Assembly (NCBI GenBank): GCA_013821475.1
Contig: JACDGU010000004.1
Coordinates: 1-40,827, forward strand
Length of the DNA: 40,827 nucleotides
Direction: 5' to 3'
From: Solirubrobacterales bacterium
GTDB lineage: Bacteria > Actinomycetota > Thermoleophilia > Solirubrobacterales > 70-9
In this document: piece by piece, positions 31,414-38,880 of the stretch
How positions within the stretch are numbered: the stretch's first letter is position 1
How the letters are laid out: each line of letters opens with the position of its first letter
Program-made: the position numbers and the translations under genes
Notes under the pieces: generated by a model
What the model was told of the DNA's origin: nothing
What the model saw: only the letters and a program-made list of their open reading frames with translations
Database searches by the model: none

Positions 31414-33039
31414 TCAGCCGAGTAGCTTGCGGGGGTTCATGATCCCGCTGGGGTCGAGCCGCTCCTTCACCGCCCGCAGGAGCTCGAGTCCCGTCTCCCC
31501 CACCTCAGCCTTCATGTACGGGGCGTGATCGCGGCCAACCGCGTGATGGTGGGTGATCGTGGCGCCGGTGGCGACGATTGCCTCGCAGGCGGCGCCCTTG
31601 ACCGCGGCCCACTGCTCGAGCTCGGCGCCGCGGCGGGCGCGCGAGATGAAGGTGAAGTAGAGCGAGGCGCCGTCGGCGTAGGCGTGCGAGAGGTGGCAGA
31701 AGACCAGGCCCGGCGTCCCCTGGCGCTCGAGGGAGGCGTGGATCGCGGCGGCGACGGCGTCGTGCAGCTCGCCGAGCCGGGACCAGGTATGTGAGGTCTC
31801 GAGCGTCTCGACCATCGCCCCCATCCCGATCAGGGCGTCGCGCAGATATGGCCCTTGGTAGCGGCCGTGCTCCCAGGAGCGACCGGCCGCCTGGCCGAGG
31901 TAAGCGCCGCCGCCGGAGCGCAGCGCCCGCACGCTCAGCGCCCGGCTGCGCGCCACCGACTCCTCGTCGCCCTCGAAACCGACGATCAGCAACGCCCCGC
32001 CGCGGCGCTTGCGCAGCCCGAGGTAGCCGTCGAAGAGCCGGCCGGCGCTGCCACGGGGGCCGGAGAGCGCCAGCGACCCCTGCGTCTCCTCCTCGTCGGA
32101 GACCCGGACGATCGTCGGCAGGCCCGGTCCCTGGGCCAGGGCGCGGACGATCTCGGCGCCGACCTCGAAGCTCTCCGCCATCCAGGCCTCGTAGCGGCGT
32201 ACGGCGGGCGCTGGGCGCACGCGCACGGTTACGTCTGGGATCACCCCGAGGACGCCCTCGGAGCCGACCACGAGCTCGCGCAGCGCCGGTCCGGCGGCAG
32301 TGTGCGGCGTCTCCAGCGTTCGTAGGTCGCCGGCAGGGGCGAGCAGGCGGATCGAGGCTACGAGCGCGTCGAAGCGTCCGTAGCCGCTCGACGCCTGCCC
32401 GGCCGAGCGGGTCGCGGCGAAGCCGCCGATCGTCGCGTACTCGAAGGACTGCGGGAAGTGGCCGAGGGTGAGCCCCTGGCGCCCGAGCGCCGCCTCGGCC
32501 TCAGGGCCACGCAGCCCCGCTCCGAGGCGGGCGGTAAGCGAGCGGCGATCGACGGTGACCTCGCGCAGCGCGGCGAGGTCGAGGCTGATCAGACGCGAGT
32601 GGGCGCCGCGCAGGGGCTCGACGCCGCCGACGACGCTGGTGCCGCCGCCGAACGGTACGACGGCGATCCCCTCCGCTTTGCAGATCTCCAGCACCCGCCG
32701 CAGCGCCCCGGCGTCTGCGGGCATCAGTACGGCGTCTGGAGCCGCGTCGAGCGACCCCATCCGCATCCGCGCCAGGTCGGCGTAGCCGCAACCGCTGGCG
32801 TGCCGCAGGCGGTCCTCGTCTCCGGCGAAGACGTTCTCGGCGCCGACTGCATCACTCAGAGCGCTCGGCAGCATCTCGGCGACCGGCAACTCGAAGTCCT
32901 CGAGGCTCCTCGCCAGCGGCCACGCCTCGAGCTCGCCGATCCGCTCACTCAGCACCGCCTTCGCCTCGGCGTCGAGCTCGGGCGCGACGGCGGGGTCGCC
33001 CCAGCCCCACCAGTTCGAATCGCGGCGCGGCTGGGTCAC
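31414..33039 (-). CDS. FAD-binding oxidoreductase, alkyldihydroxyacetonephosphate synthase-like
   Basis: 541 residues of the VAO/FAD_binding_4 family. The FAD segment is AVVPFGGGTSVVGGVEP, with ATIGGFAATRSAGQASSGYGRFDALV. The C-terminal cap carries HHHAVGRDHAPYMKAEVG and ERLDPSGIMNPRKLLG, very close to AGPS, the enzyme of ether-lipid synthesis. N-terminal RRDSNWWGWGDPAV also fits that group. AGPS swaps an acyl for an alkyl chain on DHAP; related dehydrogenases act on D-2-hydroxy acids, so the activity is not certain. GTG start. It is last in the - strand run after rsiG, FHA, merR and SRPBCC. Confidence 0.85.
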   Translation of the reverse strand: MTQPRRDSNWWGWGDPAVAPELDAEAKAVLSERIGELEAWPLARSLEDFELPVAEMLPSALSDAVGAENVFAGDEDRLRHASGCGYADLARMRMGSLDAAPDAVLMPADAGALRRVLEICKAEGIAVVPFGGGTSVVGGVEPLRGAHSRLISLDLAALREVTVDRRSLTARLGAGLRGPEAEAALGRQGLTLGHFPQSFEYATIGGFAATRSAGQASSGYGRFDALVASIRLLAPAGDLRTLETPHTAAGPALRELVVGSEGVLGVIPDVTVRVRPAPAVRRYEAWMAESFEVGAEIVRALAQGPGLPTIVRVSDEEETQGSLALSGPRGSAGRLFDGYLGLRKRRGGALLIVGFEGDEESVARSRALSVRALRSGGGAYLGQAAGRSWEHGRYQGPYLRDALIGMGAMVETLETSHTWSRLGELHDAVAAAIHASLERQGTPGLVFCHLSHAYADGASLYFTFISRARRGAELEQWAAVKGAACEAIVATGATITHHHAVGRDHAPYMKAEVGETGLELLRAVKERLDPSGIMNPRKLLG

Positions 33040-33094
33040 GCCAGGCCGCCCGGTGGCGCTTTCTGGCCGGATAGCGGGCAGAACGCGCCACGCC

Positions 33095-33547
33095 TCACGT
33101 CAGCGCCCTCTCGATCGCGTCCAGTGCCTGGTCGAGGTTCGCGCCCTGGGCGCGGCGCATCATCGGCGACCCCATCCGCGACATCCCTTTCATCGCCTGC
33201 AGCGAGGCGATCGTCACCTGGGTCCCCTCCTCGCGCCCGCGCAGGCCGATCTCGACCTTGGAGCTGCGCAGGTGGCGCGCGAACGGCGTCCCCTCGAGCT
33301 CCTGCTCCCAGACGTAGCGCTCGTTCTCGGCCGAGCTGATGCAGCGGAAGTCGGCCCGGACCCCGCGCCCCTCGGCGGTCTCGAGCACCTTCGTCCACTG
33401 CGTGCGGCGGCCGGCACTGCGCTGCTCGACGTTCTCCACCCTGCCGGTCCGCGGCCACCAGCGCGGCAGGCTGTAGGGGTCGGACACGAGCCGCCAGACC
33501 TCCTCGACGGGCGCGGCGATGGTCCGCTTGCGGGTGACCCGGGGCAC
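33095..33547 (-). CDS. SRPBCC-fold (polyketide cyclase/START-like) protein
   Basis: 150 residues. The N-terminal TRKRTIAAPVEEVWRLVSDPYSLPRWWPRTGRVENVE is the usual start of SRPBCC coenzyme/lipid-binding proteins, followed by beta-strands (VEIGLRGREEGTQVTIASLQA) and a long C-terminal helix with ALDAIERALT. The ligand is unknown. I chose GTG 33547, which leaves 13 bp after merR; a longer frame would overlap merR and adds no family-like sequence. Confidence 0.78.
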   Translation of the reverse strand: MPRVTRKRTIAAPVEEVWRLVSDPYSLPRWWPRTGRVENVEQRSAGRRTQWTKVLETAEGRGVRADFRCISSAENERYVWEQELEGTPFARHLRSSKVEIGLRGREEGTQVTIASLQAMKGMSRMGSPMMRRAQGANLDQALDAIERALT

Positions 33548-33560
33548 GCGCGCCGGGCCG

Positions 33561-34307
33561 TCAGTCGCCGGCGAGGCGGCGGAGATCGCGCACAAGCAGC
33601 AGGTGCTTGAGATGGCTGACCGTTGCGGCGAGGCTTTCCAGGCTCTGCAGCGCCTCTTTGCGGCGCTCGGGGTTGCGCGAGCGCAGCGAGGGGCCGAGCA
33701 GCGCTTCCAGCAGGTTCGCCTCGCGATCGGCGGAGGAGCGGAAGACGCGCAGGTTGCGGGCGCCGACGCCGACCCGCGAGAGTTCGTTGGCGGCGCGGAC
33801 GATCTCGCGGTCGGTCTCGTCGTAGACGGTTTTGCCCTCGCGCTTCTCGGGCTCGACGATGCCGAAGTTCTCGAGCTCGCCGATCAGCTCCTCGCGGGCG
33901 CCGGTCTCCTCGACCACTTCCTCGAGGCTGAGATGGGCGCGCGAGGTGTCGACCAGGATTGCCCGTCGGGCAGCGCCGTTGGTCGGTTTGCGCTCGGTGT
34001 CGCCGCCGAGGATCAGCTCGCCGCCGCCGGCCAGCTCCTGGCGGATCACCCGCAGCGGCAGGAACTCGTCGCGCTGCAGGCGCAGGATCGTCCGCAGCCG
34101 CTCGACGTCGGACTGGCTATAGAGGCGGTAGCCGCCCGAGGTGCGCCGTGGGCTGAGCAGCTTCTGGTCCTCGAGGTAGCGGATCTTCGAGATCGAGACA
34201 TCGTCGAACTCGCTCTGCAGGATCTTGCAGACGGCGCCTATCGTCAGCGCCTTGCGCGGCCGGCTGGCGGATTCGGGGGTTCGGGTCGGCTGCTCGGAGA
34301 CGGGCAT
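33561..34307 (-). CDS. MerR-family regulator (FtsR/Rv1828-like)
   Basis: 248 residues. The winged HTH at about 20-93 reads LTIGAVCKILQSEF and ISKIRYLEDQKLLSPRRTSGGYRLYSQSDVERL, typical of the actinobacterial MerR regulators encoded next to garA. The C-terminal effector region is long and helical (LEEVVEETGAREELIGELENFGI, then a Leu/Arg-rich tail), with no metal-binding Cys. The Corynebacterium homologue FtsR activates ftsZ (known); a cell-division role here is inference. It starts 4 bp after the FHA gene, so the two are co-translated. Confidence 0.85.
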   Translation of the reverse strand: MPVSEQPTRTPESASRPRKALTIGAVCKILQSEFDDVSISKIRYLEDQKLLSPRRTSGGYRLYSQSDVERLRTILRLQRDEFLPLRVIRQELAGGGELILGGDTERKPTNGAARRAILVDTSRAHLSLEEVVEETGAREELIGELENFGIVEPEKREGKTVYDETDREIVRAANELSRVGVGARNLRVFRSSADREANLLEALLGPSLRSRNPERRKEALQSLESLAATVSHLKHLLLVRDLRRLAGD

Positions 34308-34311
34308 GTCC

Positions 34312-34785
34312 TCAGCGCTCCAGGTAGCTGAGCTTGTACTTGCCGACCTGGATCTCGTCGCCGTCGGCGAGCCGGTGGGACTCGATCCGGCGGCGGTTGA
34401 CGTAGGTGCCGTTGAGCGAGCCGAGGTCATCGATGTAGAGGCCGTCGCGGCGGCGGACCAGCAGCGCGTGGTTGCGCGAGACGGTGACGTCGTCGAGGAA
34501 GACGCCTGCATCGGGGCTGCGGCCGATCGAGACCCGGTCCTCGCCGATGCTGAAGCTCTCGCCGGCGCGGCCGCCGCCGGCCCGGATCACCAGCGCCGCG
34601 CCCGACTCCTCGACCACCTCGTCGATGTCGACCGGCTGCATCTCGCCGGTCTCGTCGACCCGGTAGGTCATCGTCGTCGGGTCCTCCCCGCCCTCGGTCG
34701 GACCGCCCAGGTACGCACCGCACTTCTGGCAGTAGTTGGCGCCCTCGGGGTTCGAGAACCCGCACTCGGGACAGTGAACGGCCAT
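34312..34785 (-). CDS. Zinc-ribbon plus FHA-domain protein (GarA-like)
   Basis: 157 residues. The N-terminal zinc ribbon has C5, C8, C19 and C22. A linker with several Thr (PTTMTYRVDETGE, about 36-48) is a candidate phosphorylation segment, in the place where GarA has its ETTS motif. A C-terminal FHA domain (about 75-157) has VSIGRSPDAG, TVSRNHALL, DLGSLNGTYVNRRRI and GDEIQVGKYKL, all phosphothreonine-binding motifs. Actinobacterial GarA/OdhI controls 2-oxoglutarate metabolism under Ser/Thr kinases; whether this one does is not shown. GGGGAG precedes the ATG, and rsiG ends 16 bp upstream. Confidence 0.88.
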   Translation of the reverse strand: MAVHCPECGFSNPEGANYCQKCGAYLGGPTEGGEDPTTMTYRVDETGEMQPVDIDEVVEESGAALVIRAGGGRAGESFSIGEDRVSIGRSPDAGVFLDDVTVSRNHALLVRRRDGLYIDDLGSLNGTYVNRRRIESHRLADGDEIQVGKYKLSYLER

Positions 34786-34801
34786 GCCGATGCTCCCCGC
34801 G

Positions 34802-35068
34802 CTAGGCGGCGGAATCGTCTTCCGGCGACTGGGCCTTGCCGGCCAGGATCTCGGTCAGCTTGCTGACGTCGTCGCCGGTGATCATCGAATCGCCGCGCTC
34901 GTGTTTGTCCCGCAGCCGGTTGACCAGCTCCGCGCGCAGAATGTCGATCTTTCCGTGCAGGACGCGTCGCTTGTAGGAGATCTCGTTCTCCTCGGCCATC
35001 AAGTTGTCGATCAGGTCCTTCAGCTCTTTGTCGCTGAGGGAGCCAAGATCGGGAAAGGTGTCCTCCAT
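34802..35068 (-). CDS. RsiG-like anti-sigma/c-di-GMP-binding protein
   Basis: 88 residues, mostly one helical hairpin with high coiled-coil character. The segment EENEISYKRRVLHGKIDILR at 26-45 matches the RsiG c-di-GMP signature E-x3-S-x2-R-x3-Q-x3-D, with E27, S31, R34, H38 (His in place of Gln) and D42. Streptomyces RsiG has two copies and holds the sporulation sigma factor WhiG when bound to c-di-GMP; Rubrobacter RsiG has one copy and works as a homodimer (known). This protein has one copy. ATG 35068 has AGGAG 4 nt upstream. It is the first gene of a run with FHA and merR, under its own promoter. No partner sigma factor lies in the window. Confidence 0.8.
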   Translation of the reverse strand: MEDTFPDLGSLSDKELKDLIDNLMAEENEISYKRRVLHGKIDILRAELVNRLRDKHERGDSMITGDDVSKLTEILAGKAQSPEDDSAA

Positions 35069-35085
35069 CGTGCTCCTAGTCTCGA

Positions 35086-35103
35086 GGAGGCCCATGGGCC
35101 TCC
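35086..35103. promoter_or_regulatory. 18-bp perfect palindrome in the rsiG leader
   Basis: GGAGGCCCATGGGCCTCC is identical to its reverse complement. It lies between the likely transcription start (about 35113) and the Shine-Dalgarno (about 35077-35073) of the rsiG-like gene. As DNA it could be an operator for a dimeric regulator; as RNA it gives a 7-bp stem with a CAUG loop next to the ribosome site. Roadblock or translational control is inferred. Confidence 0.5.
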
Positions 35104-35119
35104 GTTTGCGCGGACGGCG

Positions 35120-35149
35120 ATTATAAGTCGAGAACCGCCAAAGGTTCAA
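35120..35149 (-). promoter_or_regulatory. Near-consensus sigma-70-type promoter of the rsiG operon
   Basis: Read on -, TTGAAC (35149-35144) and TATAAT (35125-35120) are separated by 18 bp. This is the closest match to the housekeeping consensus that I see in the window and lies in a short AT-rich patch. The expected start is near 35113, giving a leader of about 45 nt that contains the palindrome. Confidence 0.75.
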
Positions 35150-35180
35150 CTGTAGGTTGAAGGTTTCGCGGGATTGGCGC

Positions 35181-35816
35181 TCAGCGTGCAGTTCCGGCCC
35201 GCACCGCGCGCATGCCGGCGCGGGCGTAGAGCACGGTGGCGAGGATCGCCATCCCCACCCCCCAGACCAGCAGCGCGGTCGCCACCCAGCCCGGTGCCAG
35301 CAGGGCGAGGAAGATGCCGCCCATGATCGGGAAGACCGAGATCCGGCCGGGCCAGTTGATCTCGATGTCGACGCCGTGGCGCAGCCCGTACTGGGCGAGG
35401 TAGAGCATCGTCAGCTCGCGCAGAGCCAGCAGCGCCAGGGCCCAGCGCGGCAGCAGCTCGAAGCTCCAACAGACGACGGCGCCGGCGAGAATCGTGAGCC
35501 GGTCGACCAGCGGGTCGAGGAGCGCCCCCATGCGGCTGTACTGGCCGGTGACGCGGGCGAGGAAGCCGTCGAGGTAGTCGCCGGCGGCGATCGCCCAGAA
35601 GACCATCGCCGAGGCCGGCGAGGTGCCGTCGTCGGTGCTGTAGGCGAGGACGAGGAAGACCGGTAGCGCCGCGAGGCGCACGTAGCCGACCAGGTTCGGG
35701 ACCGTCCAGGGGTTGAGCGGCTCGCCCTTGCGGGTCGAGCGCGGCGGCGGCGCGCTGCGGTCGAGGCCGAAGAGGCGGCGCGTGCGGCCGCGGCCGAAGG
35801 GGTTCTTCTCAGACAT
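35181..35816 (-). CDS. pgsA: CDP-alcohol phosphatidyltransferase (PgsA-like)
   Basis: 211 residues with about five or six transmembrane helices. The family motif DG-x2-AR-x8-G-x3-D-x3-D is complete in LDGFLARVTGQYSRMGALLD and the following PLVD. It probably makes phosphatidylglycerol phosphate from CDP-diacylglycerol and glycerol-3-phosphate; phosphatidylinositol-phosphate or cardiolipin synthases share the motif. The start overlaps the end of proS by 8 bp. The N-terminal 35 residues are basic and polar. Confidence 0.85.
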   Translation of the reverse strand: MSEKNPFGRGRTRRLFGLDRSAPPPRSTRKGEPLNPWTVPNLVGYVRLAALPVFLVLAYSTDDGTSPASAMVFWAIAAGDYLDGFLARVTGQYSRMGALLDPLVDRLTILAGAVVCWSFELLPRWALALLALRELTMLYLAQYGLRHGVDIEINWPGRISVFPIMGGIFLALLAPGWVATALLVWGVGMAILATVLYARAGMRAVRAGTAR

Positions 35817-37497
35817 CGAGCCCGTCGAGGAGTGCGATCGCCCGCTCGGCGGCATCCTCCACGGGCAGCTCGGGGGCCGAGCCGCTGCGGCGCTCGGTCG
35901 CCTCGACGACCCCCTTGGCGAGACCGCGACGCCCGACGACCAATCGCAGCGGGCAGCCGATCAGGTCGGAGTCGTTCAGCTTGTTCCCGGGACCGACGTC
36001 ACGGTCGTCGTAGAGGACCTCGGCCCCGGCGGCGCGGAGGGCGTCGTAGATCTTGTCCGCCGCCTCGCGCTCGGGCTCGCCGGGCTTGGAGAGCGAGACG
36101 AGGTGGACCTGCCAGGGGGCGAGCGCCCGCGGCCAGACGATCCCGTGCTCGTCGGCGCGCTGCTCGATCGAGGCGGCGACGATCCGCGCCGGGCCGATCC
36201 CATAGCTGCCCATCACGATCGCCTGCTCCACCCCGCTCTCGTCCAGATAAGAGGCCCCGAGCGGGTCCGAGTAGCGGCTGCCGAGCTTGAAGATGTTGCC
36301 GACCTCGATCGCCGGCTCGATCGCGATCGTGCCGCCGCCGGGAGCGGTGTCGCCGGCCTCGACCACGCGCACGTCGAGCTCCTCGGACTCGAAGTCGCGA
36401 CCGGGCTGGACGCCGCGCAGGTGGGCGTCGGACTCGTTGGCGCCGCAGACGTAGGAGTCGCCGGCGATCGCGGCGTCCTTGACGACCGGGATCCTCGCCC
36501 CGACCGGGCCGATGTAGCCGACCGGGCCGAGCTCGGCGCCGATCTCCTCCACTCCCGCCGGTCGGAAGCCGGCGCCGAGTGCGTTGCGCAGCTTGATCTC
36601 GTTGAGGCGATGGTCGCCGCGGACGAGGACCAGGACCATGCCGCGACCCTCGACGATCACCGGCAGCGCCTTGATCAGGGCGCCGGGCGCCAGACCGAGC
36701 GAGCCTGAGACCTGCTCGACCGTGGTCAGGCCCGGGGTCTCGATTCGCTCGGGAGCCGGCAGCGGCGGCGGCAGCTCGGCCGACTGCGCCGTGGCCGAGG
36801 CGACCTCGACGTTGGCGGCATAGCCGGGGGCCAGGGCGACCTCGTCCTCTCCCGCCGGGCAGGGGGCCATGAACTCGTCGGCGCCGGAGCCGCCCATCAT
36901 CCCGACATCGGACTCGACCTTATACCAGCGCACCTCACAGCGGTCGAGGATCCGCTCGTAGGCGCCGGCCTGCGCCTCGTAAGAGCGCGCCAGTCCCTCC
37001 TCGTCGCGGTCGAAGGAGTAGGCGTCCTTCATCGTGAACTCGCGGGTGCGCAGGACGCCCGCGCGCGGGCGGCCCTCGTCGCGCTCCTTGGTCTGGATCT
37101 GGAATAGCATCAGCGGCAGGTCGCGGTAGGAGCGGACCTCGCGGGCGACGTGGTAGGTGATCGCCTCCTCGTGGGTCAGCGCCAGAACCATCGGCGATCC
37201 CTTGCGGTCCTCGAGCTTGAACAGCTCGGGAATCGCGTAGCGGCCGGTCTTCTCCCAGTTCTCAGCCGGCTGCAGCAGTGGCATCAGCATCTCCTGGCAG
37301 CCGATCGCCTCCATCTCCTCGCGAATGATCGCCTCGACCTTGCGCTGCACCCGCCACCCCGCGGGCAGATACGTCCACAGCCCCGCGCCCAACTGGCGGA
37401 TCAGGCCGGCGCGAACCATCAGCTTGTGAGAAATGGCCTCTGCGTCGGCAGGGGCATCCTTGAGGGTGGGAATGAACGTCTGCGACTGTCGGCTCAC
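35809..37497 (-). CDS. proS: Prolyl-tRNA synthetase, bacterial type
   Basis: 562 residues. Class II motifs: motif 1 around LIRQLGAGLWTYLPAGWRVQRKVEAIIREEM, motif 2 FQIQTKERDEGRPRAGVLRTREFTMKDAYSFD, and motif 3 in MGSYGIGPARIVAASIEQ. The bacterial editing insert lies between motifs 2 and 3 (about 220-400, with PALITVV-like APGALIKALPVIVEGRG). The C-terminal anticodon domain begins near PWQVHLVSL. The GTG start at 37497 follows a TAGGTT box (37510-37505) by 7 nt. Located between ispG and pgsA. Confidence 0.95.
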   Translation of the reverse strand: MSRQSQTFIPTLKDAPADAEAISHKLMVRAGLIRQLGAGLWTYLPAGWRVQRKVEAIIREEMEAIGCQEMLMPLLQPAENWEKTGRYAIPELFKLEDRKGSPMVLALTHEEAITYHVAREVRSYRDLPLMLFQIQTKERDEGRPRAGVLRTREFTMKDAYSFDRDEEGLARSYEAQAGAYERILDRCEVRWYKVESDVGMMGGSGADEFMAPCPAGEDEVALAPGYAANVEVASATAQSAELPPPLPAPERIETPGLTTVEQVSGSLGLAPGALIKALPVIVEGRGMVLVLVRGDHRLNEIKLRNALGAGFRPAGVEEIGAELGPVGYIGPVGARIPVVKDAAIAGDSYVCGANESDAHLRGVQPGRDFESEELDVRVVEAGDTAPGGGTIAIEPAIEVGNIFKLGSRYSDPLGASYLDESGVEQAIVMGSYGIGPARIVAASIEQRADEHGIVWPRALAPWQVHLVSLSKPGEPEREAADKIYDALRAAGAEVLYDDRDVGPGNKLNDSDLIGCPLRLVVGRRGLAKGVVEATERRSGSAPELPVEDAAERAIALLDGLDV

Positions 37498-37528
37498 CCG
37501 GTGAAACCTATCCGGCCGAGGGTGAGGC

Positions 37529-38782
37529 CTAGGCCCTGGTGAACCTGCGCCCGGCCGTGGGCGAATCCGCCTCGTCGAGCAGGACCCGGTCCGACTCCCC
37601 TTTCTCGACCGCTTCCTTCTCCATCGCCGCGATCCGCTCGGGAGTCATTTCGTGGGCGTTTTCCGCCTCGATCTTGGCCAGCCAGGCGGCACCCTCGGCC
37701 GACTCGTCGGCGTCGATCTCGACCTTGCCGCGGTCGAGCGATTTGTCGATCTCCTCGAACAGGGTGTCGACCAGCGTCTCCTGCGGCACCTTCCGCAGCG
37801 GCTTGCCGTGGGTGAAGATCAGGCCCTCGTTCTTGGCCCCGGCGATGCCGAAGTCGGCGTGACTGGCCTCGCCGATGCCGTTGACGGCGCAGCCGAGCAC
37901 CGCCACCTCGACCGGCTCGGCGTAGCTTTCCAGGCGCTGCTCGATTTCGGCGACGACCGAATCCATGTCGAACTGCAGGCGGCCGCAGGTCGGGCAGGCG
38001 ATCAGCACCGGGCCGCGCTCGCGCAGCTGCAGCGCCTTGAGGATCTCCCAGGCGACCTTGACCTCCTCCTCGGCATGGAAGGTCGAGAGGCTGATCCGGA
38101 TCGTGTCGCCGATCCCGTCGGCGAGCAGCGTCCCCAGCCCGACCGCCGATTTCAGCGACCCCGCCCATTTCGTTCCCGCCTCGGTGATCCCCAGGTGCAG
38201 CGGATACGGGACCTTCTCCGCCAGTAGCCGGTTGGCGGCGATCGTGTTGGGCACGTTGGTCGACTTGATCGAGATCTTGAAGTTCGTGAAGTCGAGGCCC
38301 TCCATCAGCTCGGTGAACTCGACCGCGGCGGCGACCAGCGCCTCGACCGGCGCCTCGCGCTCGAGCTCGTGCAGGTGCTTGGGCAGCGAGCCGGAGTTGA
38401 CCCCGATCCGCATCGGCACGTTCGCCGCGTTGGCCTTGACCGCGACCTCGGCGACCTTGTCGCGGCCGCCGATGTTCCCCGGGTTGAGGCGGATGCAGTG
38501 GGCGCCGGCGTCGATCGCTTTCAGCGCCAGGGTGTGGTTGAAGTGGATGTCGGCGATGATCGGGATCGGCGATTCGCGGACGATCGTCTTCAGCGCCTCG
38601 GCGTCCTTCTCGCGCGGCACCGCGCAGCGGACGATGTCGGCGCCGGCGGCGGCGACCTTGCGGATCTGCTCCATCGTCGCCGCCAGGTTCGCGGTCTCGG
38701 TCTTGGTCATCGTCTGCACGGCGACGGGGGCGCCGCCGCCGATCGGGACCTTGCCGACGAAGATTTGGCGTTTTGAGGCCAC
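37529..38782 (-). CDS. ispG: 4-hydroxy-3-methylbut-2-en-1-yl diphosphate synthase
   Basis: Iron-sulfur enzyme of the MEP isoprenoid pathway that reduces MEcPP to HMBPP. The TIM-barrel half has VQTMTKTETANL, ADIHFNHTLAL and RLNPGNIGG, and the C-terminal half carries the [4Fe-4S] ligands in CPTCGR and LGCAVNGIGEA (three Cys and a Glu). Length is 417 residues, about 40 more than the usual one-insert bacterial form, because of a charged C-terminal tail after the EIDADESAEG segment. GTG 38782 follows a TACGCT box (38794-38789) by 6 nt. Confidence 0.95.
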   Translation of the reverse strand: MASKRQIFVGKVPIGGGAPVAVQTMTKTETANLAATMEQIRKVAAAGADIVRCAVPREKDAEALKTIVRESPIPIIADIHFNHTLALKAIDAGAHCIRLNPGNIGGRDKVAEVAVKANAANVPMRIGVNSGSLPKHLHELEREAPVEALVAAAVEFTELMEGLDFTNFKISIKSTNVPNTIAANRLLAEKVPYPLHLGITEAGTKWAGSLKSAVGLGTLLADGIGDTIRISLSTFHAEEEVKVAWEILKALQLRERGPVLIACPTCGRLQFDMDSVVAEIEQRLESYAEPVEVAVLGCAVNGIGEASHADFGIAGAKNEGLIFTHGKPLRKVPQETLVDTLFEEIDKSLDRGKVEIDADESAEGAAWLAKIEAENAHEMTPERIAAMEKEAVEKGESDRVLLDEADSPTAGRRFTRA

Positions 38783-38880
38783 GGGCGAAGCGTACCGGGA
38801 CGACCTCGCGACCCGATTGAACCCGGCGGCCTGACGCTCCGTACCCGCAAACAGATGCGTTTCTCATTGAGGGAGAGGCG

